NCBI RefSeq assembly: GCF_003859805.1
Contig: NZ_RQZG01000008.1
Span: 62,001-126,000, forward strand
DNA from: Arachnia propionica
Lineage (GTDB): Bacteria > Actinomycetota > Actinomycetes > Propionibacteriales > Propionibacteriaceae
Direction of reading: 5' to 3'
DNA: 64,000 nt
In this document: positions 17,962 to 27,341 of the stretch, piece after piece
How the letters are laid out: the number at the start of each line of letters is the position of its first letter
Numbering within the stretch: position 1 is the first letter of the stretch
Program-made: the position numbers and the translations under genes
Notes under the pieces: generated by a model
The model's input: the letters and a program-made list of their open reading frames with translations, nothing else
What the model was told of the DNA's origin: nothing
Databases searched by the model: none

Positions 17962-20888
17962 CGGGTGGCCTCCAGCAAGGGAGCATGAAGGGCGAGGGCC
18001 CAGCGACCGAAGGCACCGTACCGGTCATCCCCCGGGGGGTCCTCGGGTTGGGGGTGGTCCTTGAAGAGTTGGTTCGCCGGACCGTCGTAGAAGTGCTCCC
18101 AGTGCGCGGCGCGCCACGCCCAGGGGGAGTCCCAGTGATCCACGGGGCGGGCCCAGGCCTCGGGGGCGAACCGTCCCTGCCGGATCGTCAGCACCAGTTC
18201 GCGGGCGGGGGCCGCCGGGACCGGGACCAGGCGGGAGCGGGCGAGCACGGCACCGCGGACCAGCCACTCCAGCACACCGAGCGGATCCTCGGGAGGGGTC
18301 AGGGTGAGTGAGGCCGGCCGATGACGTCCGAACTCCTGGTGCAGGTGGTGCACGCGGGCGGTGGTCGTGGTCCCCGAGCAGGCCAGGGCCAGCAGCTGGA
18401 CCCATGGCTCGAACAGCGGTCCAGGAGTGCGGCTGGGAGTGAGGTGGACGATCCGGTCACCGCGCAGTCGTACCTGACCGACCAGGCGGACGGGCCCGAC
18501 CTGCACGTCCACACCGCGGTCGAGATCCGGGGATTCCCAGTCGCTGCGCGCCTGGACCCACAGCTTCCCGATCAGGTCGAGCTCGGCCTCCAGGGCACGC
18601 CTGCCCAGGGCACCGCCGGGAAGCAGCTCCCGGCGCTGTTCGGCCAGCGCGGCATCCCAGGGCGGGACCCCACTGCGTGCGGCGGTCAGCAGCCGGGAAC
18701 GGATCCCCCACGACTCGAGGCCGTCGGTGCGCAGTGACAGCTCATCCTTCGGCACATCGCCACTGGGGGGACGGATGGCGGCCCGCTCCCGCAGGAAGGC
18801 TGCTGCCGGGTCCTTCAGGAACCGGGCGACCTCGTCGATGGTGATCTCGGGCGAGGTGGGCAGCTCGGGCAGCCGCAGGGCTGCGCGGCGACGAGTGGTG
18901 CAACTGCTCCCGGGCCTGTCACCCCGCGCCCGCAGGGCCTGCGCCGCTGCCAGAGCGGCCGTGTCGAAGCTCGGCCGTGACCCGGTGAAGTTCTCCTCGG
19001 CGTGAGCGGTGACGCGACAGGGTACCGGTTCGACCGCGACACCGAGTCGCTGGCCCAGCCAGTGCAGCACCGTCGGTTCCTCGACCCGGTCCCCGGTGAT
19101 CGGATGGTGCCCCTGGTGGACCACCACGAGCTGGTCCGCGGCGCGGGCCAGGCGCTCCAGGTGCTGCAGCCGGACGACACGTTCATCGGGCAGCTCGTCG
19201 GGCTCGGGTGCATCGGCCGGTGTGGCCGGTGCCGGGTCGTCGAGCCCGAGCAGGGCCACCACCTTGAACCCGACCCCCGCCAGGTCCGCGGGTTCGGCGA
19301 CGGTGAGGTTTCCGCTCCCGACCAGTGGTCTGCTCGGCGGCTGCACCGCGAGTTCGTCGACGACGTGGGCGAACTCCGCGGCCGTGAGGCGGACCGGGCT
19401 GGGGGCGGTCTCACCTCCCAGCCGCGAGAGCCGGGAGACGGCCTCCTCGATCATCCACTCCTCGTCCCGGGGCAGGGCCGTGACATCGGTGATCAGCCGG
19501 AGTGCCCGCCCCACCCACTGGGCCATGGTGGCGGGCGTGGTGTCCTGACAGTGACGACGCAGTCGCGAGTAGAGCTCGGTGAGATTCCCGATCAGGTCCA
19601 GCTGCGGTGACGCGATGGCCTCGGCGCCCGAGATGGGCAGGGCGAGGCTGTCAGGTGGCAGCGCCAGCCCCGCCAGGAGCCGATCCAGACCACGGGCCAT
19701 GGTGTTGCGGGTCATCCCGGGCAGGCCCTGGGCGGCACGGTGCTGGGCATCGAGGCCCCATCGGACACCTGCGGTGGCGAACAGCTCGGCCAGTTCGGCT
19801 CGCTCCGGCAGGTCCCAGCGGTGGCTGAGCGGGGGCAGGGTGAACAGGTCGAGCAGAGCGGAGGCCTCGGCCCTCGAGGAGAGCAGCCGGGTGGCCCCGG
19901 CCACGACCAGCAGGACCGGGTTGGGGTCGCGGGCAGCCGCTGGACGTTGCAGCCGGAGGGTGCGCCCCGGATGTCCGGGGTGCTCGCTCGAGGTCGAACC
20001 CAGCGGCGAGAGGGCCGCAGCCAGGGCAGGCCACCACGACGGTGCATCCGGCACGACCACGAGGATGTCCCGGGGCTCCAACCGGTCGTCGGCGGACAGG
20101 AGGTGACACAGCTCGTCACGCAGCACCTCCGCCTGGCGGGCGGGACCGTGGGACGCCAGCCAGGTGACCTCCGCGGGGACAGCGGTGTCGTCCAGGTCGA
20201 GGGCGATGATCTCCTGCGCGGCGCTGGTCAGCAGCAGTTCCGTGGTGGGGGACAGGTCGGTCACCAGCAGCAGCGCCGTCGGGAGGTCACGGTGCTGTCC
20301 CAGCTCGCTGCGGAGCCGCTCGAACTCCTCCACCGGATCCCACTCCAGGATCTCCGCGACCCGGACGAAGAGTTCGGGCAGCCAGGTCAGGTGCTCGGGC
20401 AGACCCACGGGGTCGGGGTCGGCCAGCCAGCCGGCGACGAGATCCAGTCGGTGCGCGAGGTGGAGGCCCATGAGGTGAGCGAGACGGCGTGAGGTCACCC
20501 GCAGCCTGCCCTCGGACAGGTGCGCCCGCAGGGCACGGTGCCCTGCCACGAACTCCGCGTCGCCCAACACCTCCCACACCGCGAGCTGCAACCTGCGTCC
20601 TCGCCAAGGAGAACGTTCCCCCTCGCCGAGACGCAACTGGATCTCGTCCAGCCACTCCTCCGGGGTGACGAAGTCCACCCCGGAGAGGACACCGAGTCGT
20701 TCGGCCAGGGCCTGGCCGGCCAGCCTGCCGACTGCGGGGGTGGGAACGATGACCCGCGCCCGGTCGAACACCCCGAGGCCCAGGGAGCGCAGCCAGTCCG
20801 CCAGGTCGTCCAGGAGGTTCTCCCAGCGGGCTGCGGTGCGTCGCTGCAGCGTGATGGTCGTCCCCTCCCTCAGACCGTACGGACCCAC
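17958..20888 (-). CDS. recC: Exodeoxyribonuclease V gamma subunit RecC
   Basis: The roughly 970-residue RecC is the inactive-helicase scaffold of RecBCD that recognises Chi-like sites. It has the diagnostic N-terminus (ARVIVPTPAVGRLAGQALAE), the helicase-like region (DILVVVPDAPSWWPAL) and the late domain VVALLGLDD with ITIDEVARFLKDPAAAFL. The start is uncertain. Homology should begin near ITLQRRTAARWENLL, but no ATG/GTG/TTG lies there. The GTG at 20888 is the nearest conventional start; it overlaps the GNAT gene and lacks a good ribosome binding site. GGGAGGGG ends 6 nt before an in-frame ATC at 20855, a possible non-canonical start. It is first in the recC-recB-recD order. Confidence 0.88.
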   Translation of the reverse strand: MGPYGLREGTTITLQRRTAARWENLLDDLADWLRSLGLGVFDRARVIVPTPAVGRLAGQALAERLGVLSGVDFVTPEEWLDEIQLRLGEGERSPWRGRRLQLAVWEVLGDAEFVAGHRALRAHLSEGRLRVTSRRLAHLMGLHLAHRLDLVAGWLADPDPVGLPEHLTWLPELFVRVAEILEWDPVEEFERLRSELGQHRDLPTALLLVTDLSPTTELLLTSAAQEIIALDLDDTAVPAEVTWLASHGPARQAEVLRDELCHLLSADDRLEPRDILVVVPDAPSWWPALAAALSPLGSTSSEHPGHPGRTLRLQRPAAARDPNPVLLVVAGATRLLSSRAEASALLDLFTLPPLSHRWDLPERAELAELFATAGVRWGLDAQHRAAQGLPGMTRNTMARGLDRLLAGLALPPDSLALPISGAEAIASPQLDLIGNLTELYSRLRRHCQDTTPATMAQWVGRALRLITDVTALPRDEEWMIEEAVSRLSRLGGETAPSPVRLTAAEFAHVVDELAVQPPSRPLVGSGNLTVAEPADLAGVGFKVVALLGLDDPAPATPADAPEPDELPDERVVRLQHLERLARAADQLVVVHQGHHPITGDRVEEPTVLHWLGQRLGVAVEPVPCRVTAHAEENFTGSRPSFDTAALAAAQALRARGDRPGSSCTTRRRAALRLPELPTSPEITIDEVARFLKDPAAAFLRERAAIRPPSGDVPKDELSLRTDGLESWGIRSRLLTAARSGVPPWDAALAEQRRELLPGGALGRRALEAELDLIGKLWVQARSDWESPDLDRGVDVQVGPVRLVGQVRLRGDRIVHLTPSRTPGPLFEPWVQLLALACSGTTTTARVHHLHQEFGRHRPASLTLTPPEDPLGVLEWLVRGAVLARSRLVPVPAAPARELVLTIRQGRFAPEAWARPVDHWDSPWAWRAAHWEHFYDGPANQLFKDHPQPEDPPGDDRYGAFGRWALALHAPLLEATR

Positions 20889-21760
20889 CGGTTCCACAGG
20901 GGACGGAACCCCCTGCGGTGCCAGAACGTCGACGACAGTGGTGACAGCGCGGCGTGGTCGAGGAGCACGGCCCGGGCATCGGCGCGGTGGGCCCGGTGCA
21001 TGGCGTGCTCCACCAGCAGACCACCGACCCCTGAGGTGCGAGCCGTGCTGCGCACGGCGGCGAACCCCAGGTAGCAGATCGGGGACACACCGACCAGGGG
21101 GGCGGCCCACTGTGAGTCCCGAGAGGGGTTGAGGGTGAGCAGACCGACGGGTCGGTCCTGCTGGAGCGCGACGAAGGTCCACTCCGGGCGGTGCAACGCC
21201 TCGTCGAGATAGACCGCCAGCAGTTCCCTCGCGTGGGGGCGATCCATCGTCGCACCATAGGGGAGCTCCCCGACGTGCAGCTCCAGCAGCAGTTCCAACA
21301 GCTCCTCACGTTCCGAGGACACCGGGGGGCGGACCGTCGTCGTGGCCCGGTGTCTCGGGGCTGGCTCGTCACCCACCAGCCGCACCGCTGCACTGGTCGC
21401 GGGGTGGAAACCGTGGGTCAACAGGCCGGGGATCAGCTGCGTGGCCAGTGCCGGAACCGTGACCGTGAGCCTGGCCGGGACGGCCTCGCGGGAATCCAAC
21501 CAGATCCCCAGCAACTCCTCGAAGGCCGTGGCGGAGGGGGAGGACGCGGCTCGGAAGAAGAAGTTCTCCGTGACATCGGCCGACCACAGGGCGTAGGCCA
21601 TGTCCGGATCGGTGTGGGTCACCTGCCAGGTGGCGGCCAGGTCGTCGCCGACCCTGACCCAGTTCTCCCCGGTCGGGACCTCCGCTGCGCCGAGCAGTGG
21701 GTCGAGTTCGGCCAACCAGTGATTGTGTGCTGTGGTCAGCTGCGTGATCCGGTCATCCAT
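20870..21760 (-). CDS. GNAT-family N-acetyltransferase
   Basis: The 296-residue protein has a C-terminal GNAT fold. The strand and loop YLGFAAVRSTARTSGVGGLL are the acetyl-CoA pyrophosphate-binding motif A, and DHAALSPLSSTFWHRRGFRP is motif B with the usual Tyr/Phe-Arg-Gly-Phe end. The N-terminal 150 residues form a second, more divergent half. The substrate is unknown. It precedes recC with the recC coding start overlapping its end, so the two are probably co-transcribed. A role tied to DNA repair is only suggested by position. Confidence 0.8.
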   Translation of the reverse strand: MDDRITQLTTAHNHWLAELDPLLGAAEVPTGENWVRVGDDLAATWQVTHTDPDMAYALWSADVTENFFFRAASSPSATAFEELLGIWLDSREAVPARLTVTVPALATQLIPGLLTHGFHPATSAAVRLVGDEPAPRHRATTTVRPPVSSEREELLELLLELHVGELPYGATMDRPHARELLAVYLDEALHRPEWTFVALQQDRPVGLLTLNPSRDSQWAAPLVGVSPICYLGFAAVRSTARTSGVGGLLVEHAMHRAHRADARAVLLDHAALSPLSSTFWHRRGFRPLWNRWVRTV

Positions 21761-21855
21761 CGGTGGTCCTCATGTTCCTCGCGCTCGGCTGGTCACAACC
21801 TACCTCACCGTGAGGAGGCCGTATGGTGGGGACCCAACGGACGGGAGGAGCAGCA

Positions 21856-22323
21856 ATGGAGGCGGTCGACGGGGCAGGGCTGCGCAGGCTGCCCGCAGCG
21901 GTTCGGGGCTACTGGGTGGTGACCCATCTGGTGTGGATCGCCGTCGTGGCCGTCGTGGGACTCGGGGTGGTGCTGGGCCTGGACTGGTCCCGGTGGTGGT
22001 TGCTGGTTCCCGCCGGGATCGTCGTGGTGCTGTGTCTCGACCTGCTGCTGATCCCGCTGCGACACGCCCACCACGGGTATCGGGTCAACGCTCGTGAGGT
22101 GTTCATCACCAGGGGACGACTCATTCGGCACAGCGTCACCGTCGCCACGCCCAAGATCCTGAACGCGGAGGTCTCCGAGGGCCCGATCCAACGGCGGTTC
22201 GGCCTGGCCACGGTGACGGTCAACCAGGTCGTGGGGGACCACGGGATCGGACCGATCCGGCCAGAGGAGGCCGAGCACCTGCGGTTGGAGATCTTGGCCG
22301 CCGCGGAGCGGGAGGAGCCGTGA
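21856..22323 (+). CDS. Bacterial PH-domain membrane protein (YdbS/DUF304 type)
   Basis: The 155-residue protein has two adjacent transmembrane helices (about residues 20-40 and 46-66) followed by a bPH2/DUF304 domain with HGYRVNAREVFITRGRLIRHSVTVAT and ending at EEAEHLRLEIL. The ATG at 21856 follows GGAGGAG by 5 nt. Its stop overlaps the GTG of the next, larger PH-domain gene. Small and large partners of this kind (YdbS/YdbT in Bacillus) act in the membrane; YdbST is linked to resistance to certain bacteriocins. The specific role here is unknown. Confidence 0.83.
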   Translation: MEAVDGAGLRRLPAAVRGYWVVTHLVWIAVVAVVGLGVVLGLDWSRWWLLVPAGIVVVLCLDLLLIPLRHAHHGYRVNAREVFITRGRLIRHSVTVATPKILNAEVSEGPIQRRFGLATVTVNQVVGDHGIGPIRPEEAEHLRLEILAAAEREEP

Positions 22324-23786
22324 CGCCCTTTCGCTGTGCGCCACGCAGCATCCTCGCGGGTCTGCTGGGTGACCTGCCCAAGGTCCTCGGGCTCGTGGTG
22401 ATCCTGTTCCTCGGGTCCACGGACTCCGGAGGTCTGACCGGTGTGATGTTCTGGGTGGCCCAGGTGGCACTGGTGCTGCAGGTGCTGGCCCGTCCCGTCG
22501 AGTGGTTCGACAACCGTTACCGGTTCATCGACGCCGGGATCGAGCACCGGTCAGGCATCCTGAGACGCTCGGTGAGGTCCCTGCCGTGGGATGCCGTGAC
22601 GGCGGTGGACGTCAGCCAGAACTGGGCACAACGGATGCTCGGGGTCCACCAGGTCCACCTGACCCAGGAGGCCAGCCCCTTGAGCGGCATCACCCTTCGT
22701 GGGATCGGGGCCGACCTGGTCGCCGAGATCCGGGCCCTGGTCCGTGAGGCCGGTCAGGACACCGCCCAGGACCCCGTGCTGACCGAGGGACCCGGAGTCG
22801 TCGAGGCATCGGAACCGGGGCGGGAGACGGTCACCATCCACCGTGCCACCTGGAAGGAGCTGCTGCTCATCGCGTCGGTCCGGGGTCAGGCCTTCCTGCT
22901 CGGTGCCGGCGCGGTGTACTCCCTGTGGGAGTTCCTCGACAACCTTCCCGCCGTCACGGAACATCTCGACGACATCAGTGGGGTTCCGACCTGGGGGAAG
23001 CTGCTGCTCGTCACGGTGCTGGCCGTGACCTTCGGTGTGTTGTCCACCATCGTGAAGTACAACGACTTCCACGTGCGGATCGAGGACGGCCAACTGGTCA
23101 CCACCTACGGGCTCATCGGGCGCCGGGACCGACGGTTCGACCCCGGGTCCGTCATGGGTCTCGTCGTGCAGCGCAACCTCCTGGAGCGGCTCCTCGGCCG
23201 GGCCAGGTTGGGGGTGCTCACCCGTGACCGGGCGGTGGACCTGGAGACCAACACCGTGTTGCCGACACTGCCGCTGCACACCGTCGAGGCGGTGGCCCGG
23301 GAACACTTCCCGGACGTGGTGCCATCGAGCCCACTGGCCGCATCCCCCGCGCAGATCGGGGCTGCCGTCGTCAGACTCCTGGTGCTCATCGCTGTCCTCG
23401 CGAGCGCCGGGTGGCTGCTCTGGCTCACCCGACCCGGGCCCTGGACGGTGGGCGCGGTGATCCTCGTCGCCTGGCTGGGCCCGCTGTGGCTGTTCACCCG
23501 TGCCTTCACCGGGTTCCGGCTCGATGCGAGCGCTCGGGTCGTGGTGGTCCGGCGTTCGGTGGTGGGGGAGAAGGTCACCACGATCCGTACCCGTTGCGTC
23601 CACGCCGTCGGGACGACCATGGTGGCAGGGCGCCTGTTCGGGGCCTGGTTCTCCACGTACGCGGGAAGTCCGGAACGTTTCTGGGCGTTCCGGGTGACCC
23701 CGCCCGAGGTGGCGCGGCTGCGCTCCCGGCTGCTCGAGGGAGCAGAACCTGTTGGTGACCCCTGTTTGAATGGTCCTCGTGACTGA
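22320..23786 (+). CDS. Large PH-domain membrane protein (YdbT type)
   Basis: The 488-residue protein alternates membrane helices and three bPH2 domains. Helices lie near residues 12-55, in the SLWEFL to TVLAVTFGVL stretch near 200-240, and in VRLLVLIAVLASAGWLLWL to GPLWLFTRAF near 350-395. PH domains are marked by DNRYRFIDAGIEHRSGILRR, RIEDGQLVTTYGLIGRRDRR and LDASARVVVVRRSVVGEK. The GTG at 22320 overlaps the stop of the smaller partner, so the two are translationally coupled. The 3' end overlaps the uvrD2 start. The repeated PH module is typical of YdbT; function is inferred only as membrane-associated. Confidence 0.83.
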   Translation: MTPFRCAPRSILAGLLGDLPKVLGLVVILFLGSTDSGGLTGVMFWVAQVALVLQVLARPVEWFDNRYRFIDAGIEHRSGILRRSVRSLPWDAVTAVDVSQNWAQRMLGVHQVHLTQEASPLSGITLRGIGADLVAEIRALVREAGQDTAQDPVLTEGPGVVEASEPGRETVTIHRATWKELLLIASVRGQAFLLGAGAVYSLWEFLDNLPAVTEHLDDISGVPTWGKLLLVTVLAVTFGVLSTIVKYNDFHVRIEDGQLVTTYGLIGRRDRRFDPGSVMGLVVQRNLLERLLGRARLGVLTRDRAVDLETNTVLPTLPLHTVEAVAREHFPDVVPSSPLAASPAQIGAAVVRLLVLIAVLASAGWLLWLTRPGPWTVGAVILVAWLGPLWLFTRAFTGFRLDASARVVVVRRSVVGEKVTTIRTRCVHAVGTTMVAGRLFGAWFSTYAGSPERFWAFRVTPPEVARLRSRLLEGAEPVGDPCLNGPRD

Positions 23787-25815
23787 CCCCATCCTCGATG
23801 CCCTGGACCCTGAACAGCGTCAGGTGGCCCTCCTGCTCGATGCGCCCTTGGTGGTCCTGGCCGGGGCCGGGACGGGCAAGACCCGGGCCATCACGCACCG
23901 CGTCGCCCACGCGGTGCGCGAGGGTCGCTACGCGCCGAACGCCACCCTCGCCGTGACCTTCACCACACGTGCCGCAGGAGAGCTGAAGACCCGTCTGGCC
24001 GGGCTCGGGGTTCGGCGGGTCACGGCCCGCACCATCCACGCCGCGGCATTGAGCCAGTGCCGCTACTTCTGGCCCGGGGCCTACGGCTCGGAGTTCCCGG
24101 CCGTCGCGGACAACGCCTTCTCCCTGGTCGCCCGCGCCGCCAACCAGGTCCTGGGCAGCGCCGAGACCACCCTGGTGCGTGACCTCGCCGCGGAGCTCAG
24201 CTGGGCCAAGTCCAGCAACGTCCCACCCAGCCGCTACGTGGATCGCGCCCGGGGCCGTGACCTGGCAGGGGTGGAACCGGAGCAGGTGGCCCAGGTGATG
24301 GTCGCCTACGAGAAGGCCAAGTCCCTGGCCGGGGTGGTGGACTTCGACGACATCCTGCTGTGCGCGGCCTCGATGATCGCGGAACGGCCCGAGGTCGCAG
24401 AACAGATCCGTGCCACCTACCGCCACTTCGTGGTGGACGAGTACCAGGACGTCTCGGCCATCCAGCACCGGCTGATCTCCCTGTGGACCGATGACCGTCC
24501 CGACATCTGTGTGGTGGGTGACCCCCAGCAGGCCATCCACGGTTTCGCCGGGGCACGTGCCGACTTCCTGCTGGGCTTCGCGGCGGAGCACGACGGGGCC
24601 AGGACCGTCCGGCTGGTGCGCAACTACCGATCCAGCGGGGCCATCGTCGACCTGGCGAACCGGGTGGTGCGCCGCCACCGCGGGGCTGCTGACCTGCGGG
24701 CGAGTGGGCAGCAGGGATCGGCTCCCGAGTTCGTCGCCGCGGGTACCGAGGAGGACGAGGCCAAGGGCGTGGTCGCATGGCTGCAGGAGCGGCGCGAGGA
24801 GGGGATGCCGTGGAGTGAGTGCGCCGTGCTCTACCGGATCAACGCCCAGTCCCCGGTGATGGAGGCGGTGCTGGACGCCGCCCGGATCCCGTACCGGGTC
24901 AAGGGCACGGATCGGTTCTGGGAGCGGACCGAGGTCAGGGACGTGGTGAACCGGCTGCAGCGAACGGCCATCGACCATCCCACCGCCACACCACGGCAGC
25001 TGCTGGACCTGGTACTGGCAGCCATCCGCTGGAACGAGCAGGCACCGTCGGGGATGGGGGCGCAGCGGGAGCGGTGGGAGTCCATCGCGGCGCTGGTGCA
25101 ACTGATCCGGGATCAGGACGCGCTGGACCCGGAGTGGAGCATCCCGGAGTTCGGGGCCTGGCTGAACGACCACGCCACGCTGGAGACCCCACCTGTCAGC
25201 AGCGCGGTGACGCTGGCCACCATGCATGCGGCCAAGGGGCTGGAGTGGGATGCGGTGGCCGTGATCGGGGTGCGGGAGGGGATGGTCCCCTTCGCGCTCA
25301 GTCAGGAGGAACCCGCCCTGTCGGAGGAACGACGCCTGCTGCACGTGGCCGTCACCCGGGCCAGGCAGCGGTTGCGCATCTCATGGCCGTCGGATCCGGC
25401 GAGAGGACGCGGTACCCGCTCGCGGTTCCTGACCGGACTGGTGCCGAGGACGGCTGACCGGATCGAGCAGGCGTCGGCCGGGCGGAAGGGCAGCCTGAGA
25501 TCGAGGACCTGCCGGGTGTGTCAGGACCAGCTCCACGACGCGACCGAGCGCAAGCTGGGGCGGCACCTCACCTGTGAGGCACCCTACGACGAGGCGCTGC
25601 TGGCCGTGCTCAAGCAGTGGCGGTTGGAGACCGCGAAGGCCGCATCCCAACCGGCCTTCGTGGTGTTCACCGACGCCACCCTGCAGGCCATCGCCGAGGC
25701 CGAGCCGACGGATCGGGCCTCCCTGCTCCGCCTGCCCGGCATCGGTGCGGCGAAGGTGGATCGCCACGGTGAGGCCGTGCTGGAGGTCATCGCGAACCAT
25801 CTGGGGAGGAGATGA
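23770..25815 (+). CDS. uvrD2: UvrD2-type SF1A DNA helicase with zinc and HRDC domains
   Basis: The 681-residue 3'-5' helicase has Walker A LAGAGTGKTRAI (residues about 31-38), FTTRAAGELKTRL, Walker B FVVDEYQDVSAIQ, VGDPQQAIHGFAGA, RNYRSSGAIVDLAN, MHAAKGLEWDAVAVIG and LHVAVTRARQRL. It continues with a Cys cluster and a C-terminal HRDC domain (FTDATLQAIAEAEP, LLRLPGIGAAKVDRHG), the layout of mycobacterial UvrD2. The zinc cluster reads CRVC then HLTC, so one of the usual four Cys is His. ATG 23770 overlaps the upstream PH gene; a GTG at 23779 (VTDPILDALD) is an equally good start. Role: unwinding in DNA repair. Confidence 0.92.
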   Translation: MVLVTDPILDALDPEQRQVALLLDAPLVVLAGAGTGKTRAITHRVAHAVREGRYAPNATLAVTFTTRAAGELKTRLAGLGVRRVTARTIHAAALSQCRYFWPGAYGSEFPAVADNAFSLVARAANQVLGSAETTLVRDLAAELSWAKSSNVPPSRYVDRARGRDLAGVEPEQVAQVMVAYEKAKSLAGVVDFDDILLCAASMIAERPEVAEQIRATYRHFVVDEYQDVSAIQHRLISLWTDDRPDICVVGDPQQAIHGFAGARADFLLGFAAEHDGARTVRLVRNYRSSGAIVDLANRVVRRHRGAADLRASGQQGSAPEFVAAGTEEDEAKGVVAWLQERREEGMPWSECAVLYRINAQSPVMEAVLDAARIPYRVKGTDRFWERTEVRDVVNRLQRTAIDHPTATPRQLLDLVLAAIRWNEQAPSGMGAQRERWESIAALVQLIRDQDALDPEWSIPEFGAWLNDHATLETPPVSSAVTLATMHAAKGLEWDAVAVIGVREGMVPFALSQEEPALSEERRLLHVAVTRARQRLRISWPSDPARGRGTRSRFLTGLVPRTADRIEQASAGRKGSLRSRTCRVCQDQLHDATERKLGRHLTCEAPYDEALLAVLKQWRLETAKAASQPAFVVFTDATLQAIAEAEPTDRASLLRLPGIGAAKVDRHGEAVLEVIANHLGRR

Positions 25816-25819
25816 GAAA

Positions 25820-25869
25820 GTCCCCGACCGGTGGCTCGCCTTCCCCTGCGTGCCGTCCCGGACGGGGAC
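25820..25869. terminator. Hairpin between convergent uvrD2 and DUF2342 genes
   Basis: Arms at 25820-25831 and 25858-25869 pair over 12 positions with one mismatch around a 26-nt loop. There is no T-tract on either side. It sits where two convergent genes end, so a bidirectional terminator is plausible. Confidence 0.35.
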
Positions 25870-25919
25870 ACATCAATGGTGAACCCTGAGGTGGCTGTTC
25901 GTCAAGTGGACGCCGGAAC

Positions 25920-27224
25920 TCACTCCCCGAGGAGCTTGCGCAGTTCGGCGTCCAGATCCCCCTCATCGCCCGAACGGTGGTCCGGATGGACGTACGACAG
26001 TGGGTCCGCGAGGTGCTGTGCGCCGGGCAGCAGGTCGGGGTGACGCCAGATCGCATCCCTGGCCTCGGCCCCATGGGCGTGCTCCTGTGAGGCCCAGAGG
26101 TTCTCCGCGTCCCTCACCAGCCGGGGCCGGAGCTCGAGGCCGAGAAGATCGGTGAACACGTCACGGGTGGGCCCCCCGGAGGCCCGACGGCGACGCACCA
26201 CCTCGGCCAGCTGAGGTGCCGTCGGCATGTGCTGGGCGGCGGCTGCGGTCACGTGATCGACCCACCCCTCGATCAGTGCCAGCAGCACCTCCAGGCGACC
26301 GAGGATCTCCAACTGGACGGGGGTGGATGCGGGTTTGAAGAAGGAACGTTGCACCTGTTCACTGACGGCGACGATCTCCTCGAGGTTCATCCCCTCCATC
26401 GTCGGCTGGATCTGTTCACCGAGCGCCTCGAAGTCGATGTGGATCTCCCGGGCGAAGTGGGCCAGCAACGCCTCGAGCTGGGGGGTGAGCCACCCCACCG
26501 AGTCGAACAGTCGCTGCCTGGCGGACTCGCGGATCAGCAGATGGATCATCACGTCACGCTCCGGGAGATCGAGGTCCCGGGTGAACTCCGCGACGTTGGC
26601 GGGCAGCACCGTCGCCCGGGACCCCGCAGCCAGCCGGATGCCGACCTCGGAACCGGTCAGGGTGGTCCCGGCCACGGCCGCCAGCACCTTCGCCAGACGC
26701 TCCCGGTACATCAGTGACGCCGCCGTGCGCATCATCGGGGCGAGCATCTGGGACAGTCCCTGCAGCTGCTGGTCCTCGGGATCGGTGTCACCCGCCCCCC
26801 GTTGCAGCGCATCGGCCAGACCGTCGATGATCGGTTCCACCAGCTTGCGCCACCCCTGGGAGGTGGCCATCAGCCATTGTCCCCGACGCTGGACCTCAGG
26901 AGGCAGACCGGCGCCACGGAAGGAGGTCACCGGATCCAGCCAGGCCTGGGCCAGCCGTTCCGCGTCCGCGATGGCCAGCTTCTCCTGGGGCGTCAGCTCC
27001 GGATCCGGCCCCTGTTCCTTGGCGGTGTTCATGGCCCGGGTGATGGTGGTGCGCCATGCCGCGTCGGGATCCTGGTCGGCAGGAGTGAACCCCAGACCGC
27101 CGGATGCCTGGAGATGCTGCAGTGATCGCATCATGTCGGACAGGTTGAGGTCATCGGCCGACAGGCCGAACTGCTCCAGCAGCCGACGGAGCTGCTCGAA
27201 GTCGAAGCCTCCGGGTGTGGTCAT
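25920..27224 (-). CDS. DUF2342 zincin-like protein lacking the HExxH motif
   Basis: The 434-residue protein matches the actinobacterial DUF2342 family, often annotated as zinc-dependent metalloprotease. It has SDMMRSLQHLQASGG at the start, RGQWLMATSQGWRKLVEP near 115-130, and the central GTTLTGSEVGIRLAAG with LPANVAEFTRDLDLPERDVMIH. At the position of a zincin HExxH the sequence is RESAR (HLLIRESARQRLF), so both zinc-binding His residues and the first His of the motif are absent; only the Glu remains. That argues for a non-catalytic member. A family paralogue without the motif may be normal. ATG 27224 follows AAAGGGA. It is divergent from the PDZ-Lon gene. Confidence 0.8.
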   Translation of the reverse strand: MTTPGGFDFEQLRRLLEQFGLSADDLNLSDMMRSLQHLQASGGLGFTPADQDPDAAWRTTITRAMNTAKEQGPDPELTPQEKLAIADAERLAQAWLDPVTSFRGAGLPPEVQRRGQWLMATSQGWRKLVEPIIDGLADALQRGAGDTDPEDQQLQGLSQMLAPMMRTAASLMYRERLAKVLAAVAGTTLTGSEVGIRLAAGSRATVLPANVAEFTRDLDLPERDVMIHLLIRESARQRLFDSVGWLTPQLEALLAHFAREIHIDFEALGEQIQPTMEGMNLEEIVAVSEQVQRSFFKPASTPVQLEILGRLEVLLALIEGWVDHVTAAAAQHMPTAPQLAEVVRRRRASGGPTRDVFTDLLGLELRPRLVRDAENLWASQEHAHGAEARDAIWRHPDLLPGAQHLADPLSYVHPDHRSGDEGDLDAELRKLLGE

Positions 27225-27341
27225 GACGTCCCTTTCACGATGTGCTGGACTCCATTGAACCTCATCGCGTCAAGAACGACGATGAGGCTGGGCTTGATAC
27301 GCTTGCCCGCATCTGATCGTGAGTTGACGAAGGGGGCCTGG

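Noticed and set aside
15985-17988. Open frame of 667 codons on the plus strand opposite recB
   Set aside because: Antisense of recB with the same composition artefact and no start context or homologous motif.
13113-21760. RecBCD plus DUF4143 as a new defence island
   Set aside because: recC-recB-recD has the ordinary housekeeping gene order with intact motifs; no other defence gene, integrase or transposase is present.
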